From NCBI GenBank assembly GCA_030550095.1, contig JAUQQA010000005.1, positions 1-64,000 on the forward strand: 64,000 nt of DNA. Direction: 5' to 3'. Position numbers and translations under genes: made by a program. This document shows positions 16,675-25,698 of this stretch, piece after piece. Source of the stretch: Chloroflexota bacterium (GTDB lineage: Bacteria > Chloroflexota > Anaerolineae > J036 > Brachytrichaceae). A model generated the notes under the pieces. That model did not search any database and was not told where the DNA came from. It saw only the letters and a program-made list of their open reading frames with translations. Every line of letters starts with the position of its first letter. Position 1 is the first letter of the stretch.

Positions 16675-18246
16675 ATGCTTGCCGATTACCGCGTGCGCCA
16701 GCGCGATTACTTGTTGCAAATCGTGCGCGCGCTGACCTCTCGCCTCAACCTCAACGAAGTATTGGGGCTGATCCTGCGTCAAACCACTGATTTGCTAGAT
16801 AGCCACGCGGCGTTGATTGCGTTGGTCGAAGAGGATGGGGTGTACCGTGTGCGTCAAGCCTACGGCATCGCCGAGCCACTTTTGGAGCAGATCAAGGCGC
16901 TGCCGCCGATGAAGGGAGACCTCAAGCGCGCGGTCCGAGAGCTTGAGCGGCAGTTGGTTGAATTGGCGTTTAGCTTCGGTTTGGGTCGCTGGCAAGTGAT
17001 TGCCATGCCGCTGATTTTGGGCAAGGATGAGTTCCTCGGCGCAATCTACGCCTTTCGCACGCGCGGCGTGAATTTCGGCGCAAACGAGTATCAGCTCCTG
17101 CGCAGCTTTGCAGACCAAGCTGCAATTGCAGTGAACAACGCGCGCCTTTACGAGCAGTTGATGCACGAAAAGCGCCGTCTCGATGCCATTTTGGAGTTCA
17201 GCGCCGATGGCATTGCCATTTTGGACAACGCGCACTACATCCAGATGTTCAACCGTGCCCTCTCGCGCATGCTTGGTGTCCCAGCAGAGCAGGCGTTGGG
17301 CAAACGCTTTGAAGAGATCGCTGTGTTGGTGAACAAACGCAGCGGCATGACGCTTGCCGAAGCAGAGGCTGGTGGGTGGCCGCTCGTGAGCGACGCCCCC
17401 GCCGTTCGGGTGGAAGGCGACCTACGTCGCGCCGACGGCAGCACGTTGAGCGTTGAAATGGCGTTCACCGCGCTGTTTAATGTGCACGGCAAATTGGTCA
17501 ACATCATCGTCGGCGTGCACGACCTTACCCGCTTTCGCCTTGCGGAGGAGATGAAGGCGACCTTCGTTGCGGCGGTTTCGCACGAGTTAAAGACCCCAGT
17601 GGCGTTAATCAAAGGCTACGCCAGCACGCTGCTGCGCACAGACGCGCAATGGAGCGAGCAAACATTGCGCGAAAGCCTTAAGGTCATCGAAGAGGAGGCC
17701 GACCGGCTGGGCGAACTGATTGACAACCTGCTAGACGCCTCGCGCGCGCAAGCTGGGCGCTTTCGCATCGCGCCGGTGGAGCTTGATCTCGCGGAGCTGA
17801 TCCCACGCGTGGTGCAGAAGTTTCAAACGCACGCACCGACGCATCAATTTTCGGTGCAGCTTGCCCCCGATTTGCCGCTCGTATATGCCGACGAAGCGCG
17901 CATCACGCAGGTGCTCAACAACTTGATTTCCAACGCCGTAAAGTATTCGCCTGTCGGCAGCTGCGTTTACGTGAGCGCGCACGCAACGCCCAACGAGGTG
18001 GTGATCAGCGTCCGCGACGAAGGACCAGGCATTCCTCCAGAGGAGCAGGCACGCATCTTCGAGCGTTTCTACCGCGGCGAAAACGCTGCCAGGCGCGGAG
18101 CACCTGGGACGGGCTTGGGGTTGTATCTCACGCGCATCATTGTTGAAGCCCACGGCGGCCGCATTTGGGTGGAAAGCGATGGCGTTCACGGTTCAACGTT
18201 TCACGTTGCTTTGCCGCGCACGCTCGCAGGCGAGGCGCAAATGTGA
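16675..18246 (+). CDS. GAF-PAS sensor histidine kinase, orphan
   Basis: A 523-residue cytoplasmic kinase. A GAF-like domain covers roughly residues 20-160, and a PAS domain roughly 170-290 (FSADGIAILDNAHYIQMFN). The HisKA box is SHELKTPVALIKGYASTLL with phospho-acceptor His303. The HATPase part has LNNLISNAVKYSP (N box), DEGPGIPPEEQARIFERF (G1/F) and GTGLGLYLTRIIVEAHGG (G2). There is no transmembrane segment. No response regulator gene is nearby, so its partner is unknown. The next gene downstream has its own ribosome site. Confidence 0.93.
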   Translation: MLADYRVRQRDYLLQIVRALTSRLNLNEVLGLILRQTTDLLDSHAALIALVEEDGVYRVRQAYGIAEPLLEQIKALPPMKGDLKRAVRELERQLVELAFSFGLGRWQVIAMPLILGKDEFLGAIYAFRTRGVNFGANEYQLLRSFADQAAIAVNNARLYEQLMHEKRRLDAILEFSADGIAILDNAHYIQMFNRALSRMLGVPAEQALGKRFEEIAVLVNKRSGMTLAEAEAGGWPLVSDAPAVRVEGDLRRADGSTLSVEMAFTALFNVHGKLVNIIVGVHDLTRFRLAEEMKATFVAAVSHELKTPVALIKGYASTLLRTDAQWSEQTLRESLKVIEEEADRLGELIDNLLDASRAQAGRFRIAPVELDLAELIPRVVQKFQTHAPTHQFSVQLAPDLPLVYADEARITQVLNNLISNAVKYSPVGSCVYVSAHATPNEVVISVRDEGPGIPPEEQARIFERFYRGENAARRGAPGTGLGLYLTRIIVEAHGGRIWVESDGVHGSTFHVALPRTLAGEAQM

Positions 18247-18325
18247 ATTTGCATTTTTTCCTTTGCGGATCGTCAAAAACGGAGTATGATGCTAGAAATC
18301 CAAATCGAGCTTGGAGGAAAGTGCC

Positions 18326-18862
18326 ATGACGAGCACAATGGCTGATATGGTAGCCTTCATCGAGAAACTCGGCAAAGAGAATAAGATCAACCCCAACCTC
18401 GCGGCGCAGCTTGTTAGCTCGGTGCGTCGCGTTGCGGAAGTTGAACCTGGGTGGGAACAAGTGGACGTGAAGCAGCTCAACGTGGATGAGCTGCTCACGC
18501 GGTTCGCGCAGGAGAAGGCCGACAGTTACGGGAAAAACAGCCTCGAGGAATACCAGCGTCGCTTCCGCCGTGTAGTGAGCATGTTCCTCGGTTATCTCAA
18601 CGATCCCGAGGGTTGGCGGCCTGAAATTCGTCGTGGTCGCCCGCCGAAGAGCAAGCCTGCGGCAGCCACTGCGAAGAAAGCGCGCCCAGCCGCAGCAACT
18701 GCGCGCGCTACAGCCCCCACAATGAACGGCGAGGTGCGCATGGTCGAGTATCCGTTCCCGCTGCGCCCCTCATTGGTGGTGAAGCTGAGCCTGCCTGCTG
18801 ACTTGCACAAGGCGGAGGTAGATCGCTTGAGCGCTTTTCTCCGCAGCTTGGCTGTGGACTAG
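18326..18862 (+). CDS. Conserved-looking protein with basic Ala/Lys-rich linker, unknown function
   Basis: A 178-residue protein in three parts. Residues 1-95 are helical (MADMVAFIEKLGKENKINPN to FRRVVSMFLGYLNDPEGW), somewhat like the SAM-like N-terminal domain of tyrosine recombinases. Residues 96-135 are a Pro/Ala/Lys linker. The C-terminus is a small module, VEYPFPLRPSLVVKLSLPAD...AFLRSLAVD. The ATG is set by a GGAGG site at 18313-18317. A possible -10 TATGAT is at 18285-18290. It may bind DNA, but nothing seen proves it. Confidence 0.75.
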   Translation: MTSTMADMVAFIEKLGKENKINPNLAAQLVSSVRRVAEVEPGWEQVDVKQLNVDELLTRFAQEKADSYGKNSLEEYQRRFRRVVSMFLGYLNDPEGWRPEIRRGRPPKSKPAAATAKKARPAAATARATAPTMNGEVRMVEYPFPLRPSLVVKLSLPADLHKAEVDRLSAFLRSLAVD

Positions 18863-18890
18863 GCGCGGCGCTAAAAGCCCAAACACAAGC

Positions 18891-18924
18891 CTGCCCGAGC
18901 AGTCGCCTCGGGCAGATGCTTTTT
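18891..18924 (+). terminator. Intrinsic terminator
   Basis: A 9-bp stem CTGCCCGAG / CTCGGGCAG with a 7-nt loop is followed, after GCAT-like bases, by five T. The T run overlaps the stop codon of the converging HD gene. Confidence 0.75.
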
Positions 18925-19843
18925 AGGCAGGCCGCAAGCGCCCGTTTTGGAGCATGGCGTTGCTCACGATGCGTTTCTCAAATGGCTGCTCGGGGTTGAC
19001 GGAGCAGATGTGCACCGTCACGTAGTGGCGCAGCGGCGTGGCGTTGATTTTCTTGATGAGCGTCTCCTCAACTTGGAAAATGCCCGCTGAGTTGCTCATC
19101 AGCACTTCTATCTCAACAGGGACTTCGGGCAGCGGGCAGCGGCGAATGTTGACTTCCTCAATGGCGAGCGCTGAAACAGCGTGAATGTCCAATTTGCCAA
19201 GGTCGAAGGGCATGCGCGCGCGCCCTTTGGTCATATCGCAACCGTCTGCAACGGCAACCACAGCCCCTTCCATGAACAACGGCGGCGGCGCCATGTCGTG
19301 GCACTGAATGGCGGAGAGGATGAAATCTTGGATCAGCGTGCGCTGCTCGGGATCGTCATAAACTTGCGCGAGCAAATCGTTGAGGATTGGCTGCGCCAAG
19401 ATCACGCCCATCAACTCATGCCCGACGCGGTGAGTGGCGTTGCCGATGTCGTGCAACATGACGCCACAAAGCACCACCGCGTGCGCATCGTCGAGATCGC
19501 CAACGCCTGAGTTCACCACGTCGAAAGGCGTGTTTGCTTCCGCAAGGAGCTGCATGATTTGCATGGCATACGCTGCTGTGACGCGCGCGTGGATCGGCCC
19601 ATGGTCGTTGTAATTCAGTTTGCCGACCGTGGTGTAGTTGGAGAGGTTCCAGTGCGCATCTACGCGAGGGTCGTTGAGCAGCGCGTTGTAGAGATATGCC
19701 GTGCGCGGCAGCGAGCGCGTAAGTTCGCGCACAGTGATGTCGGCGCGCATGGCGAGCTCGCCGTAATCATCGGGCAGTTGCGCGCGCAATTGCGCGACGT
19801 TGTTGGCGTGAGCAGAAGGGTGGGGGAGTCGAACGCGACTCAT
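18923..19843 (-). CDS. HD-domain metal-dependent phosphohydrolase
   Basis: A 306-residue protein. The HD-fold ligands are visible as NDHGPIHARV (first His), MLHDIGNATHRVGHE (His-Asp pair plus downstream His) and a late VADGCDMTKGRAR (Asp). These match HD hydrolases acting on nucleotides or phosphoesters. The C-terminal third (EVPVEIEVLMSNSAGIFQVEE) is an additional beta-rich region that could be sensory. The substrate is unknown. Its ATG overlaps the stop of the upstream Cys-rich gene in an ATGA junction. Confidence 0.87.
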   Translation of the reverse strand: MSRVRLPHPSAHANNVAQLRAQLPDDYGELAMRADITVRELTRSLPRTAYLYNALLNDPRVDAHWNLSNYTTVGKLNYNDHGPIHARVTAAYAMQIMQLLAEANTPFDVVNSGVGDLDDAHAVVLCGVMLHDIGNATHRVGHELMGVILAQPILNDLLAQVYDDPEQRTLIQDFILSAIQCHDMAPPPLFMEGAVVAVADGCDMTKGRARMPFDLGKLDIHAVSALAIEEVNIRRCPLPEVPVEIEVLMSNSAGIFQVEETLIKKINATPLRHYVTVHICSVNPEQPFEKRIVSNAMLQNGRLRPA

Positions 19844-20172
19844 GGCTCGTTGTGGTGATTGTCGAGAAATTGGCGCACTGCGCGACGGGCTTCGTCGAGG
19901 CGTTTGAATAACTCCTCATTGCTGCCGCGAAATCCTTGCAACGTGCGCTGGGCACAGCGCGTACACCCAAGGCTGGCGCGGTAGCTATCCAGGTCACAAG
20001 TCAGACAATTGCCAAGGCGGATCATCATGAGCGAAAAGGCGAGCACGTCTTCGCTGGTCTCGGGTTGCTGAGCGAGGTGTTCGATCAGATCACGCCAGGC
20101 TTGTCCTGGTCGCGCCTCGCGCAGCTCTGGGATCGAACGCGCTGGGAAAAGGATTTCGCTCTCGGGATACAT
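19840..20172 (-). CDS. Small protein with two CxxC pairs, unknown function
   Basis: A protein of 110 residues from ATG 20172. The central motif [18 protein letters not shown] gives two CxxC pairs 12 residues apart, which fits a zinc or iron-sulfur knuckle. It is followed by a charged helix ([19 protein letters not shown]). Alternative ATGs at 20214 or 20217 would add about 14 residues but fall on a TATGAT box at 20219-20214, so the shorter start is preferred. It is translationally coupled to the HD hydrolase downstream and may be its partner. Confidence 0.65.
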   Translation of the reverse strand: MYPESEILFPARSIPELREARPGQAWRDLIEHLAQQPETSEDVLAFSLMMIRLGNCLTCDLDSYRASLGCTRCAQRTLQGFRGSNEELFKRLDEARRAVRQFLDNHHNEP

Positions 20173-20272
20173 CGAACCGCTCAAGCAGGCTGAGATGCTT
20201 CGCTTGGTGCCCATCATACAACGGGTGTTTTGCTGCGAAGAAAGGCTTGAGCGCGTGAGCGTTGAGGTGGTG

Positions 20273-20278
20273 GATAAT
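20273..20278 (+). promoter_or_regulatory. -10 box of ruvB
   Basis: GATAAT ends 13 nt before ATG 20291. Confidence 0.4.
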
Positions 20279-20290
20279 CGAAGTGCACGC

Positions 20291-21325
20291 ATGGCTGACG
20301 AGCCTGTTGAGCGTTTGGTTTCCGGTCGGCTGCGCCCAGAAGATGACGGCGCGCTTGACCGCGCGCTGCGCCCGCGCACGCTGGACGAGCTGATCGGTCA
20401 GGATCAAATCCGCGACAACCTGCGCCTGATGATCCAAGCGGCGCGCGCCCGTGGCGAGGCGCTCGACCACGTGTTGTTCTACGGCCCGCCCGGCTTGGGC
20501 AAGACCACGCTCTCGCACATCATCGGTAACGAAATGCAAGCTAACGTGCGCGTGACGAGCGGCCCTGCCATTGAACGCCCTGGCGACCTCGCCGCGATCC
20601 TCACCAACCTGCGCGCGCGCGACGTGTTGTTCATTGACGAGATTCACCGCCTCAACCGTGCCGTCGAGGAGATCCTTTACCCCGCCATGGAGGACTACGC
20701 GGTGGACATCGTGATCGGCAAAGGGCCAGCGGCGCGCAGCGTGCGCTTGAAGCTTCCGCCGATCACGGTGGTGGGCGCCACCACCCGCTTGGCGCTGATC
20801 AGCGCGCCGTTGCGCGCGCGCTTCGGCGCGGTGTTTCGCGTGGACTTCTACCCCGTCGAGGCGCTGGCGCAGATCGTCGCGCGCGCGGCGCGCTTGTTGG
20901 AAACGCCCATCGATCTCGATGCGTTGCAGATCATCGCGCAACGTGCACGTGGCACGCCGCGCGTGGCGCTGCGTTTGTTCAAACGCGCGCGTGACTACGC
21001 CCAGGTGAAAGGCGAGGGGCGCATCACTGCGCCTCTGGCTGAAGAAGCGCTTGCGCTGCTCGGCGTTGATGCGCTCGGGCTAGACGAGCTGGATCGCCGC
21101 GTGCTGCGCGCGATCATCGAGAAATTCGGCGGCGGACCTGTTGGGCTGGAGACGCTCGCCGCAAGCGTCAGCGAGGAGAGCGACACCATCGCCGATGTGG
21201 TGGAGCCCTACTTGATGCAATTGGGCTTCATTGACCGCAGCGCGCGCGGGCGTAGCGCCACGCCGCGCGCCTATGAGCACCTCGGCATTCCGTACACGTC
21301 GCCTACCCAACCTAATCTGCTGTGA
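20291..21325 (+). CDS. ruvB: Holliday junction branch migration helicase RuvB
   Basis: The AAA+ motor that drives branch migration with RuvA. The 344-residue length is normal. It has [16 protein letters not shown], Walker [22 protein letters not shown], Walker [10 protein letters not shown], sensor 1 [18 protein letters not shown] with the arginine finger region, and a C-terminal winged helix ending EHLGIPY. RuvA and RuvC are not adjacent. ATG 20291 begins at the expected N-terminus; the longer frame upstream overlaps the divergent gene. No SOS palindrome is seen in its promoter. Confidence 0.96.
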   Translation: MADEPVERLVSGRLRPEDDGALDRALRPRTLDELIGQDQIRDNLRLMIQAARARGEALDHVLFYGPPGLGKTTLSHIIGNEMQANVRVTSGPAIERPGDLAAILTNLRARDVLFIDEIHRLNRAVEEILYPAMEDYAVDIVIGKGPAARSVRLKLPPITVVGATTRLALISAPLRARFGAVFRVDFYPVEALAQIVARAARLLETPIDLDALQIIAQRARGTPRVALRLFKRARDYAQVKGEGRITAPLAEEALALLGVDALGLDELDRRVLRAIIEKFGGGPVGLETLAASVSEESDTIADVVEPYLMQLGFIDRSARGRSATPRAYEHLGIPYTSPTQPNLL

Positions 21326-21363
21326 AGCGTGCTGCGGGTGAGTGGGTATAGTCCACGCTCGCA

Positions 21364-22233
21364 ATGGCGCGATCTTCGTTCGTGCTCGAGTTGCCTGAGT
21401 CCGTGCGCGCGACACGTCGCCCTTTCTCATTTGATGGTGCTGCCTGCGAGGTGGGTGTGCTGTGCTTACACGGGTTCACGGGATCGCCCGCCGAGATGCG
21501 CCCGCTGGGAACGTTTCTGGCACAGCGCGGTTTTGCGGTTGAGGCGCCGTTGCTCCCGCGGCACGGCGGCATGCCTCATGAGCTGAAAGGCGTGCGACGC
21601 GCAGAGTGGATCGAGGCTGCACGCGCGGCGCTCGACGCGCTCCGTAAGCGCTACCATGCGGTGTTTGTGGCTGGGCTTTCGATGGGCGGATTGCTAGCGC
21701 TGCATCTTGCAGCGCACGACCCCAGCCCTGAGCTGCGCGGCGTGATCATCATGGCGGCGCCCGCTGCGATCAACGACCCGCGCGTGAAGTTGGTGCGCTT
21801 CGCGCGCTTCTTCGTGCCTTACTACTACCCCTTGAGGGGCGTGAACTTCAAAAACCCACACGTGCGCGCCGAGCTTGAAAAGCGCTTCGCGGCGTTCGGA
21901 CCTGTTGACCTAGACGACGCGCGCGTGCAGCGTGCAATCGTGGAAGGCGTGCGCATCCCCGTGGACGCGATCCATGAGCTGGTGCAGCTCAACGCTGAGG
22001 TAATGCGCGCCTTGCCAAACGTGCGCGTGCCAGCGCTCTTCCTACAAGGGCGGCGCGACCGCGTGGTGCATCCCGAGAGCGCGGAGCAGCTCGCCGCGCG
22101 CGTTGGCTCGGCGCAGCGCCGCGTGATCTGGTATGCCAACAGCGCGCATGAACTGCCGCTTGAGCCTGACGCACCACAGATGTTCGAAGACATCCTCGCG
22201 TTCATGCGCGAGCACATCCCTGCGCTGCCATGA
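21364..22233 (+). CDS. Alpha/beta hydrolase, carboxylesterase Est30-like
   Basis: A 289-residue esterase. The triad is readable. The nucleophile Ser is in GLSMGG, Asp is in FLQGRRDRVVHP and His is in YANSAHELPLE. The oxyanion loop is LCLHGFTGSPAEMRPLG. This combination matches monoacylglycerol lipase/Est30 family enzymes. TATAGT at 21347-21352 is a possible -10 box 12 nt upstream. The 3' end overlaps the DUF1980 gene by 4 nt. Confidence 0.88.
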   Translation: MARSSFVLELPESVRATRRPFSFDGAACEVGVLCLHGFTGSPAEMRPLGTFLAQRGFAVEAPLLPRHGGMPHELKGVRRAEWIEAARAALDALRKRYHAVFVAGLSMGGLLALHLAAHDPSPELRGVIIMAAPAAINDPRVKLVRFARFFVPYYYPLRGVNFKNPHVRAELEKRFAAFGPVDLDDARVQRAIVEGVRIPVDAIHELVQLNAEVMRALPNVRVPALFLQGRRDRVVHPESAEQLAARVGSAQRRVIWYANSAHELPLEPDAPQMFEDILAFMREHIPALP

Positions 22234-23006
22234 TGCGCAAGTACGCGATACCGCTGCGCGTGCTCGTGCTGCTCGCGTTGGCAGCGATGTTCTACGCCAA
22301 GCTCAGCAACGGCACGATCGCGTTTTACATCAACCAACGCTTCGCGTGGCTCTCGCTGCTGGCAGTGCTGTTGCTGGTGTTGTTTGCGCTCTCGCTGCTT
22401 TGGCAATGGAGTCAGCAGCGCCGTCGTGCATTGCCCACGCTGAACGCTGATGAGGATGAGGCAGAGCTCCTCATCCCGTTACGCTCGGCGCGTATTGAGG
22501 AGCGTCGCCTTAACGGTTGGGGCATTGCGTTGCTGCTGCTGCCCGCGGTCTTGGCGCTATTGTTTCCACCACGCCCGCTTGGTGCAGGTGCGGTGCAGAT
22601 GCGCGGCATTGGGTTGATCGCGCCTGATCGCCCCACCACAACCGTGCGCACCAGCACCGAGCCGAGCAACATCCTGGATTGGCTGCGCGCCTTCGCGCGC
22701 GAAAGCGACCCAGCAGCCTTTGCAGGGCGCGAGGTGGATGTGGTCGGCTTCGTGTATAAAGACCCGCGCGCGGCGGAAGACGAGTTTTGGGTGGCGCGCT
22801 TCATGGTGAGCTGCTGCGTCGCCGATGCGTCAGCGGTCGGCTTATTGGTGCGCAGCGCCGAAGCCGCACAGCTCCAAGCCGATGCGTGGGTGCGTGTGGT
22901 GGGGCGGTTCGGCGTGGGCACGTTCGCAGGTGAGCGCGTGCCGGTGATCTTCGCCGAGCGCGTTGAGCTGACCGAGCCCCCAGCGCAGCCATACCTCTAC
23001 CCCTAG
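22230..23006 (+). CDS. TIGR03943/DUF1980 (YcgQ-like) membrane protein
   Basis: A 258-residue protein. Two to three N-terminal hydrophobic helices (VLVLLALAAMFYAK, LLAVLLLVLFALSLLW, a third near residue 95) precede a soluble domain containing GREVDVVGFVYKD and the conserved MVSCCVADASAVG motif. It ends in an OB-like VVGRFGVGTF strand. Members are normally encoded beside a DUF318-type permease, which is absent here. It overlaps the esterase gene at ATGATG. Confidence 0.82.
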   Translation: MMRKYAIPLRVLVLLALAAMFYAKLSNGTIAFYINQRFAWLSLLAVLLLVLFALSLLWQWSQQRRRALPTLNADEDEAELLIPLRSARIEERRLNGWGIALLLLPAVLALLFPPRPLGAGAVQMRGIGLIAPDRPTTTVRTSTEPSNILDWLRAFARESDPAAFAGREVDVVGFVYKDPRAAEDEFWVARFMVSCCVADASAVGLLVRSAEAAQLQADAWVRVVGRFGVGTFAGERVPVIFAERVELTEPPAQPYLYP

Positions 23007-23010
23007 CACT

Positions 23011-23040
23011 TTGACCTCTCGACTGCAAAACTTGGATAAA
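23011..23040 (+). promoter_or_regulatory. Promoter of the branched-chain amino-acid binding protein gene
   Basis: TTGACC at 23011-23016 and GATAAA at 23035-23040 have 18-bp spacing. A second candidate -10, TATCCT, lies at 23048-23053. Confidence 0.55.
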
Positions 23041-23086
23041 ATCGTGCTATCCTGTAGCCGAAAGCTCAGGTCAAGGAGTGAGAACG

Positions 23087-24397
23087 ATGAAGAAACAACA
23101 GCTTGCTTTTCACATTGCGTTGGGCGCGACGTTAGCAGCGCTATTGGCTGCATGTGCGCAGCCAACACCAGCTCCACAGCAGCCAGAGCCGACGCAGCCG
23201 CCCGCGGCAGAGCCAACGCAGCCGCCCGCGGCAGAGCCGACGCAGCCGCCTGCTGCTGAGCCAACGCAGCCGCCCGCGGCAGGCAAGGGCAAGATCAAGA
23301 TCGCCACGCAAAGCCCGCTTTCGGGCGGTCAGGCAGCGCTGGGTGTCGGTATCCGCAACGGCGCTGAGCTGGGCTTGGCTGACATGGGCAAGATGCTCAC
23401 TGACCTCGGCTTTGAGGTGGAGCTAGCGCCCTTCGACGATCAAGCTAAGCCTGAGGTCGGCGCGGCGAACGCGAAGAACATCGCCTCAGACCCCGATATC
23501 CTCTGCGTGGTGGGTCACCTGAACTCAGGTGTGGCGCTTGCGTCGCTGCCGACTTATCGCGACGTGAGCCTGGCGATGGTCTCACCAGCAAACACCAACC
23601 CGAAGATCACCGAGAGCGGCTATCCGAATGCCTTCCGTGTTGTGGGTCGTGATGATGTGCAAGGCGCTGTGGGCGAGGAGTTTGCCCGCACTGAGATGGG
23701 CGTCAAGAGCGTGTACATCATCCACGACAAGACCGACTACGGTCAGGGCGTTGCGGAGTTCTTCCGCCAGCAAGCTGAGAAGAACGGCCTCCAAGTGCTT
23801 GGCTTTGAAGGCACAGAAGAGAAGTCGAACTTTGAGTCCATCCTGACGCCGATCCTCGCGGCGAACCCTGACCTGATCTACTTCGGCGGCATCTACGACC
23901 AGGCAGCGCCGCTGTTCCGCCAAGCGCGCGACCGTGGCATCACGGCGAAGTTCCTGGGTCCTGATGGCTTGGACTCGCCGGAGTTGCTCAAGCTGGCGGG
24001 CGATGCAGTGAAGGGCATGTACTACACTTCGGTGGCTGCCCCAGTCAGCCAGTTCCCCGACGCTGCAAAGTTTGCTGAGGACTACAAGGCGAAGTACAAC
24101 GAGGATGCGCCGCCCTTCTCGGCACAAGCCTACGACGCGATGGGCATCTGCATCCGCGCGATCAAGGACGCCGCTGAGAAGAACGGCGGCAACAAGCCCA
24201 CGCGCGAGCAGGTGTTGCAGGCGATCCGCGAGGGTGGCGAGTACAAGGGCATCACCGGCACCTACAAGTTCAACGCGAAGGGCGACCCCGAAAAGGCGGT
24301 GTACTTCGTGTTGCAGGTGAGCGAGGAGGACGGCGATCCCGCGGTGGTTTGGAACAAGAACGCGGTGGTGAAGAAGCTGGAGATCCCAGCGCCATAA
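23087..24397 (+). CDS. livK: Branched-chain amino-acid ABC transporter binding lipoprotein
   Basis: The extracellular receptor of the importer encoded downstream. From ATG 23087 (AAGGAG site at 23073-23078) it has a hydrophobic signal with lipobox LLAAC. A tether of four EPTQPPAA repeats follows, then a type I periplasmic-binding fold: KIKIATQSPLSGGQAALG, PTYRDVSLAMVSPANTNP, GVKSVYIIHDKTDYGQG and FSAQAYDAMGI. This is the Leu/Ile/Val-binding (Peripla_BP_6) family, though some members bind other amino acids or amides. A terminator lies between it and livH, which would give more receptor than permease. Confidence 0.92.
   Translation: MKKQQLAFHIALGATLAALLAACAQPTPAPQQPEPTQPPAAEPTQPPAAEPTQPPAAEPTQPPAAGKGKIKIATQSPLSGGQAALGVGIRNGAELGLADMGKMLTDLGFEVELAPFDDQAKPEVGAANAKNIASDPDILCVVGHLNSGVALASLPTYRDVSLAMVSPANTNPKITESGYPNAFRVVGRDDVQGAVGEEFARTEMGVKSVYIIHDKTDYGQGVAEFFRQQAEKNGLQVLGFEGTEEKSNFESILTPILAANPDLIYFGGIYDQAAPLFRQARDRGITAKFLGPDGLDSPELLKLAGDAVKGMYYTSVAAPVSQFPDAAKFAEDYKAKYNEDAPPFSAQAYDAMGICIRAIKDAAEKNGGNKPTREQVLQAIREGGEYKGITGTYKFNAKGDPEKAVYFVLQVSEEDGDPAVVWNKNAVVKKLEIPAP
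23186..23281 (+). repeat. 24-bp tandem repeat, four copies, encoding EPTQPPAA
   Basis: Four in-frame units begin at 23186, 23210, 23234 and 23258, with only synonymous differences between copies. They encode a flexible Pro-rich tether between the lipid anchor and the binding domain. Confidence 0.95.
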
Positions 24398-24430
24398 GCC
24401 CGCGTTTTGTGTAGCCTGTTACTCCGCGCA

Positions 24431-24469
24431 CGAGCGGGGGAGTGCACGCCGCTCCCCCGCTCGGTTTTG
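24431..24469 (+). terminator. Intrinsic terminator between livK and livH
   Basis: A perfect 12-bp stem CGAGCGGGGGAG / CTCCCCCGCTCG with a 9-nt loop is followed by GTTTTGT. It probably terminates most livK transcripts and lets some read through. Confidence 0.85.
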
Positions 24470-24522
24470 TATTAGACTCAGCCCACTAAACCGAGGAATC
24501 CAGCCTGCAAGACGAGAAACCT

Positions 24523-25695
24523 ATGGCGGTTGCTGCTATTCCAACCCCTATTGTGCGGCGCACCCTGCGCATGACGCTTGCCAGCGTGTTCGGCCCGCTG
24601 GGACAAGTGTTCTTGTTCGTTGTAGGGAGCGCTGTGGTGCTCAGCGTGGTCACTGTGCTGATTGCAGTGTTGCTGCGCGGCACACGCACCGATGTGGATC
24701 TGGTGCAAGCGACGCTCGTGATCCTGCCACAGGTGCTGATTGACGGCCTGGTGCGTGGCTTCCTTTTCGCCACCATCGCGTTGGGCTACACCATGGTGTA
24801 TGGTGTGCTCGAGTTCATTAACTTCGCGCACGGCGAGATCTTCATGGTCGGCGCGTTTGCTGGCGCGGCGTTTGGCTCGGTTCTAGCTTCCTCAGGCGTG
24901 CTCAGCGCTCTGCCTGTCCCGCTCTACGTGGTGGTTGCTGTGCTCGTAGGGATGGCGGTGAGTGGCTTGCTGGCGGTGAGCATCGAGCGCGTCGCCTATC
25001 GCCCGCTGCGCGGCGCGCCGCGTCTTGTGCCGTTGATCTCAGCGATCGGTGTATCGTTGCTGCTGCAAGACGCCGTGCGCCTGATCGCGAACCTGAGCGG
25101 ACTGGGCTTCAACGCGCGCTTCCAGACGCCGAACTTCGGCCCGCCGATACGCCTTGCAGAGATCCCTGTTTCGCCTGATCGCGCGATCCCGTTGATCCTC
25201 GACGTGCGCGCGTTGACGTTCATCATTGCAGCGATCTTGATGTTGATCGGGTTGAACTACCTCGTCAACGCCACCAAATTGGGCACAGCGATCCGCGCCG
25301 TGGCGCAGGATCGCCCTACAGCGAGCTTGATGGGGATCAACGTGAACCAGATCATCGCGCTCACGTTCCTGATCGGCGGCGCGCTAGGCGGCGCAGCAGG
25401 AGTGCTGTTTGGCATTCGCGTTGGCACCGTGAACCCCTATGTGGGCTTTTTGCCCGGGCTGAAGGCGTTCACGGCAGCGGTGCTTGGTGGCATTGGCAAC
25501 ATCCCCGGCGCCATGGTGGGCGGCATTGTGCTTGGTTTCCTCGAGGCGTTCGTCGCCTCGTATCTCTCGCTCATGACCGCGGGCGCGTTCTCAGGCGCAA
25601 GCTACGCGGACATCGTTGCGTTCGGTATCTTGATCCTCATCCTCATCTTCAAGCCATCGGGCTTGCTAGGTGAGGCCGTCTCCCAGAAGGTGTGA
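24523..25695 (+). CDS. livH: Branched-chain amino-acid ABC permease LivH
   Basis: A 390-residue membrane protein. The family motif region GYTMVYGVLEFINFAHGEIFM is intact, followed by AYRPLRGAPRLVPLISAIGV, an internal loop GTAIRAVAQDRPTASLMGI with the EAA-like coupling helix, and GIGNIPGAMVGG. The N-terminus carries about 60 extra residues with one more hydrophobic segment than typical LivH (about 300 aa). It ends in IFKPSGLLGE. livM starts 3 nt later. Confidence 0.94.
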   Translation: MAVAAIPTPIVRRTLRMTLASVFGPLGQVFLFVVGSAVVLSVVTVLIAVLLRGTRTDVDLVQATLVILPQVLIDGLVRGFLFATIALGYTMVYGVLEFINFAHGEIFMVGAFAGAAFGSVLASSGVLSALPVPLYVVVAVLVGMAVSGLLAVSIERVAYRPLRGAPRLVPLISAIGVSLLLQDAVRLIANLSGLGFNARFQTPNFGPPIRLAEIPVSPDRAIPLILDVRALTFIIAAILMLIGLNYLVNATKLGTAIRAVAQDRPTASLMGINVNQIIALTFLIGGALGGAAGVLFGIRVGTVNPYVGFLPGLKAFTAAVLGGIGNIPGAMVGGIVLGFLEAFVASYLSLMTAGAFSGASYADIVAFGILILILIFKPSGLLGEAVSQKV

Positions 25696-25698
25696 GCC

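Noticed and set aside
18326-18862. Tyrosine recombinase
   Set aside because: The N-terminal part is only vaguely like a SAM-type domain. No catalytic R-H-R-Y core is present.
23186-23281. Possible CRISPR-like array
   Set aside because: The units are contiguous 24-bp coding repeats without spacers, in frame with livK.
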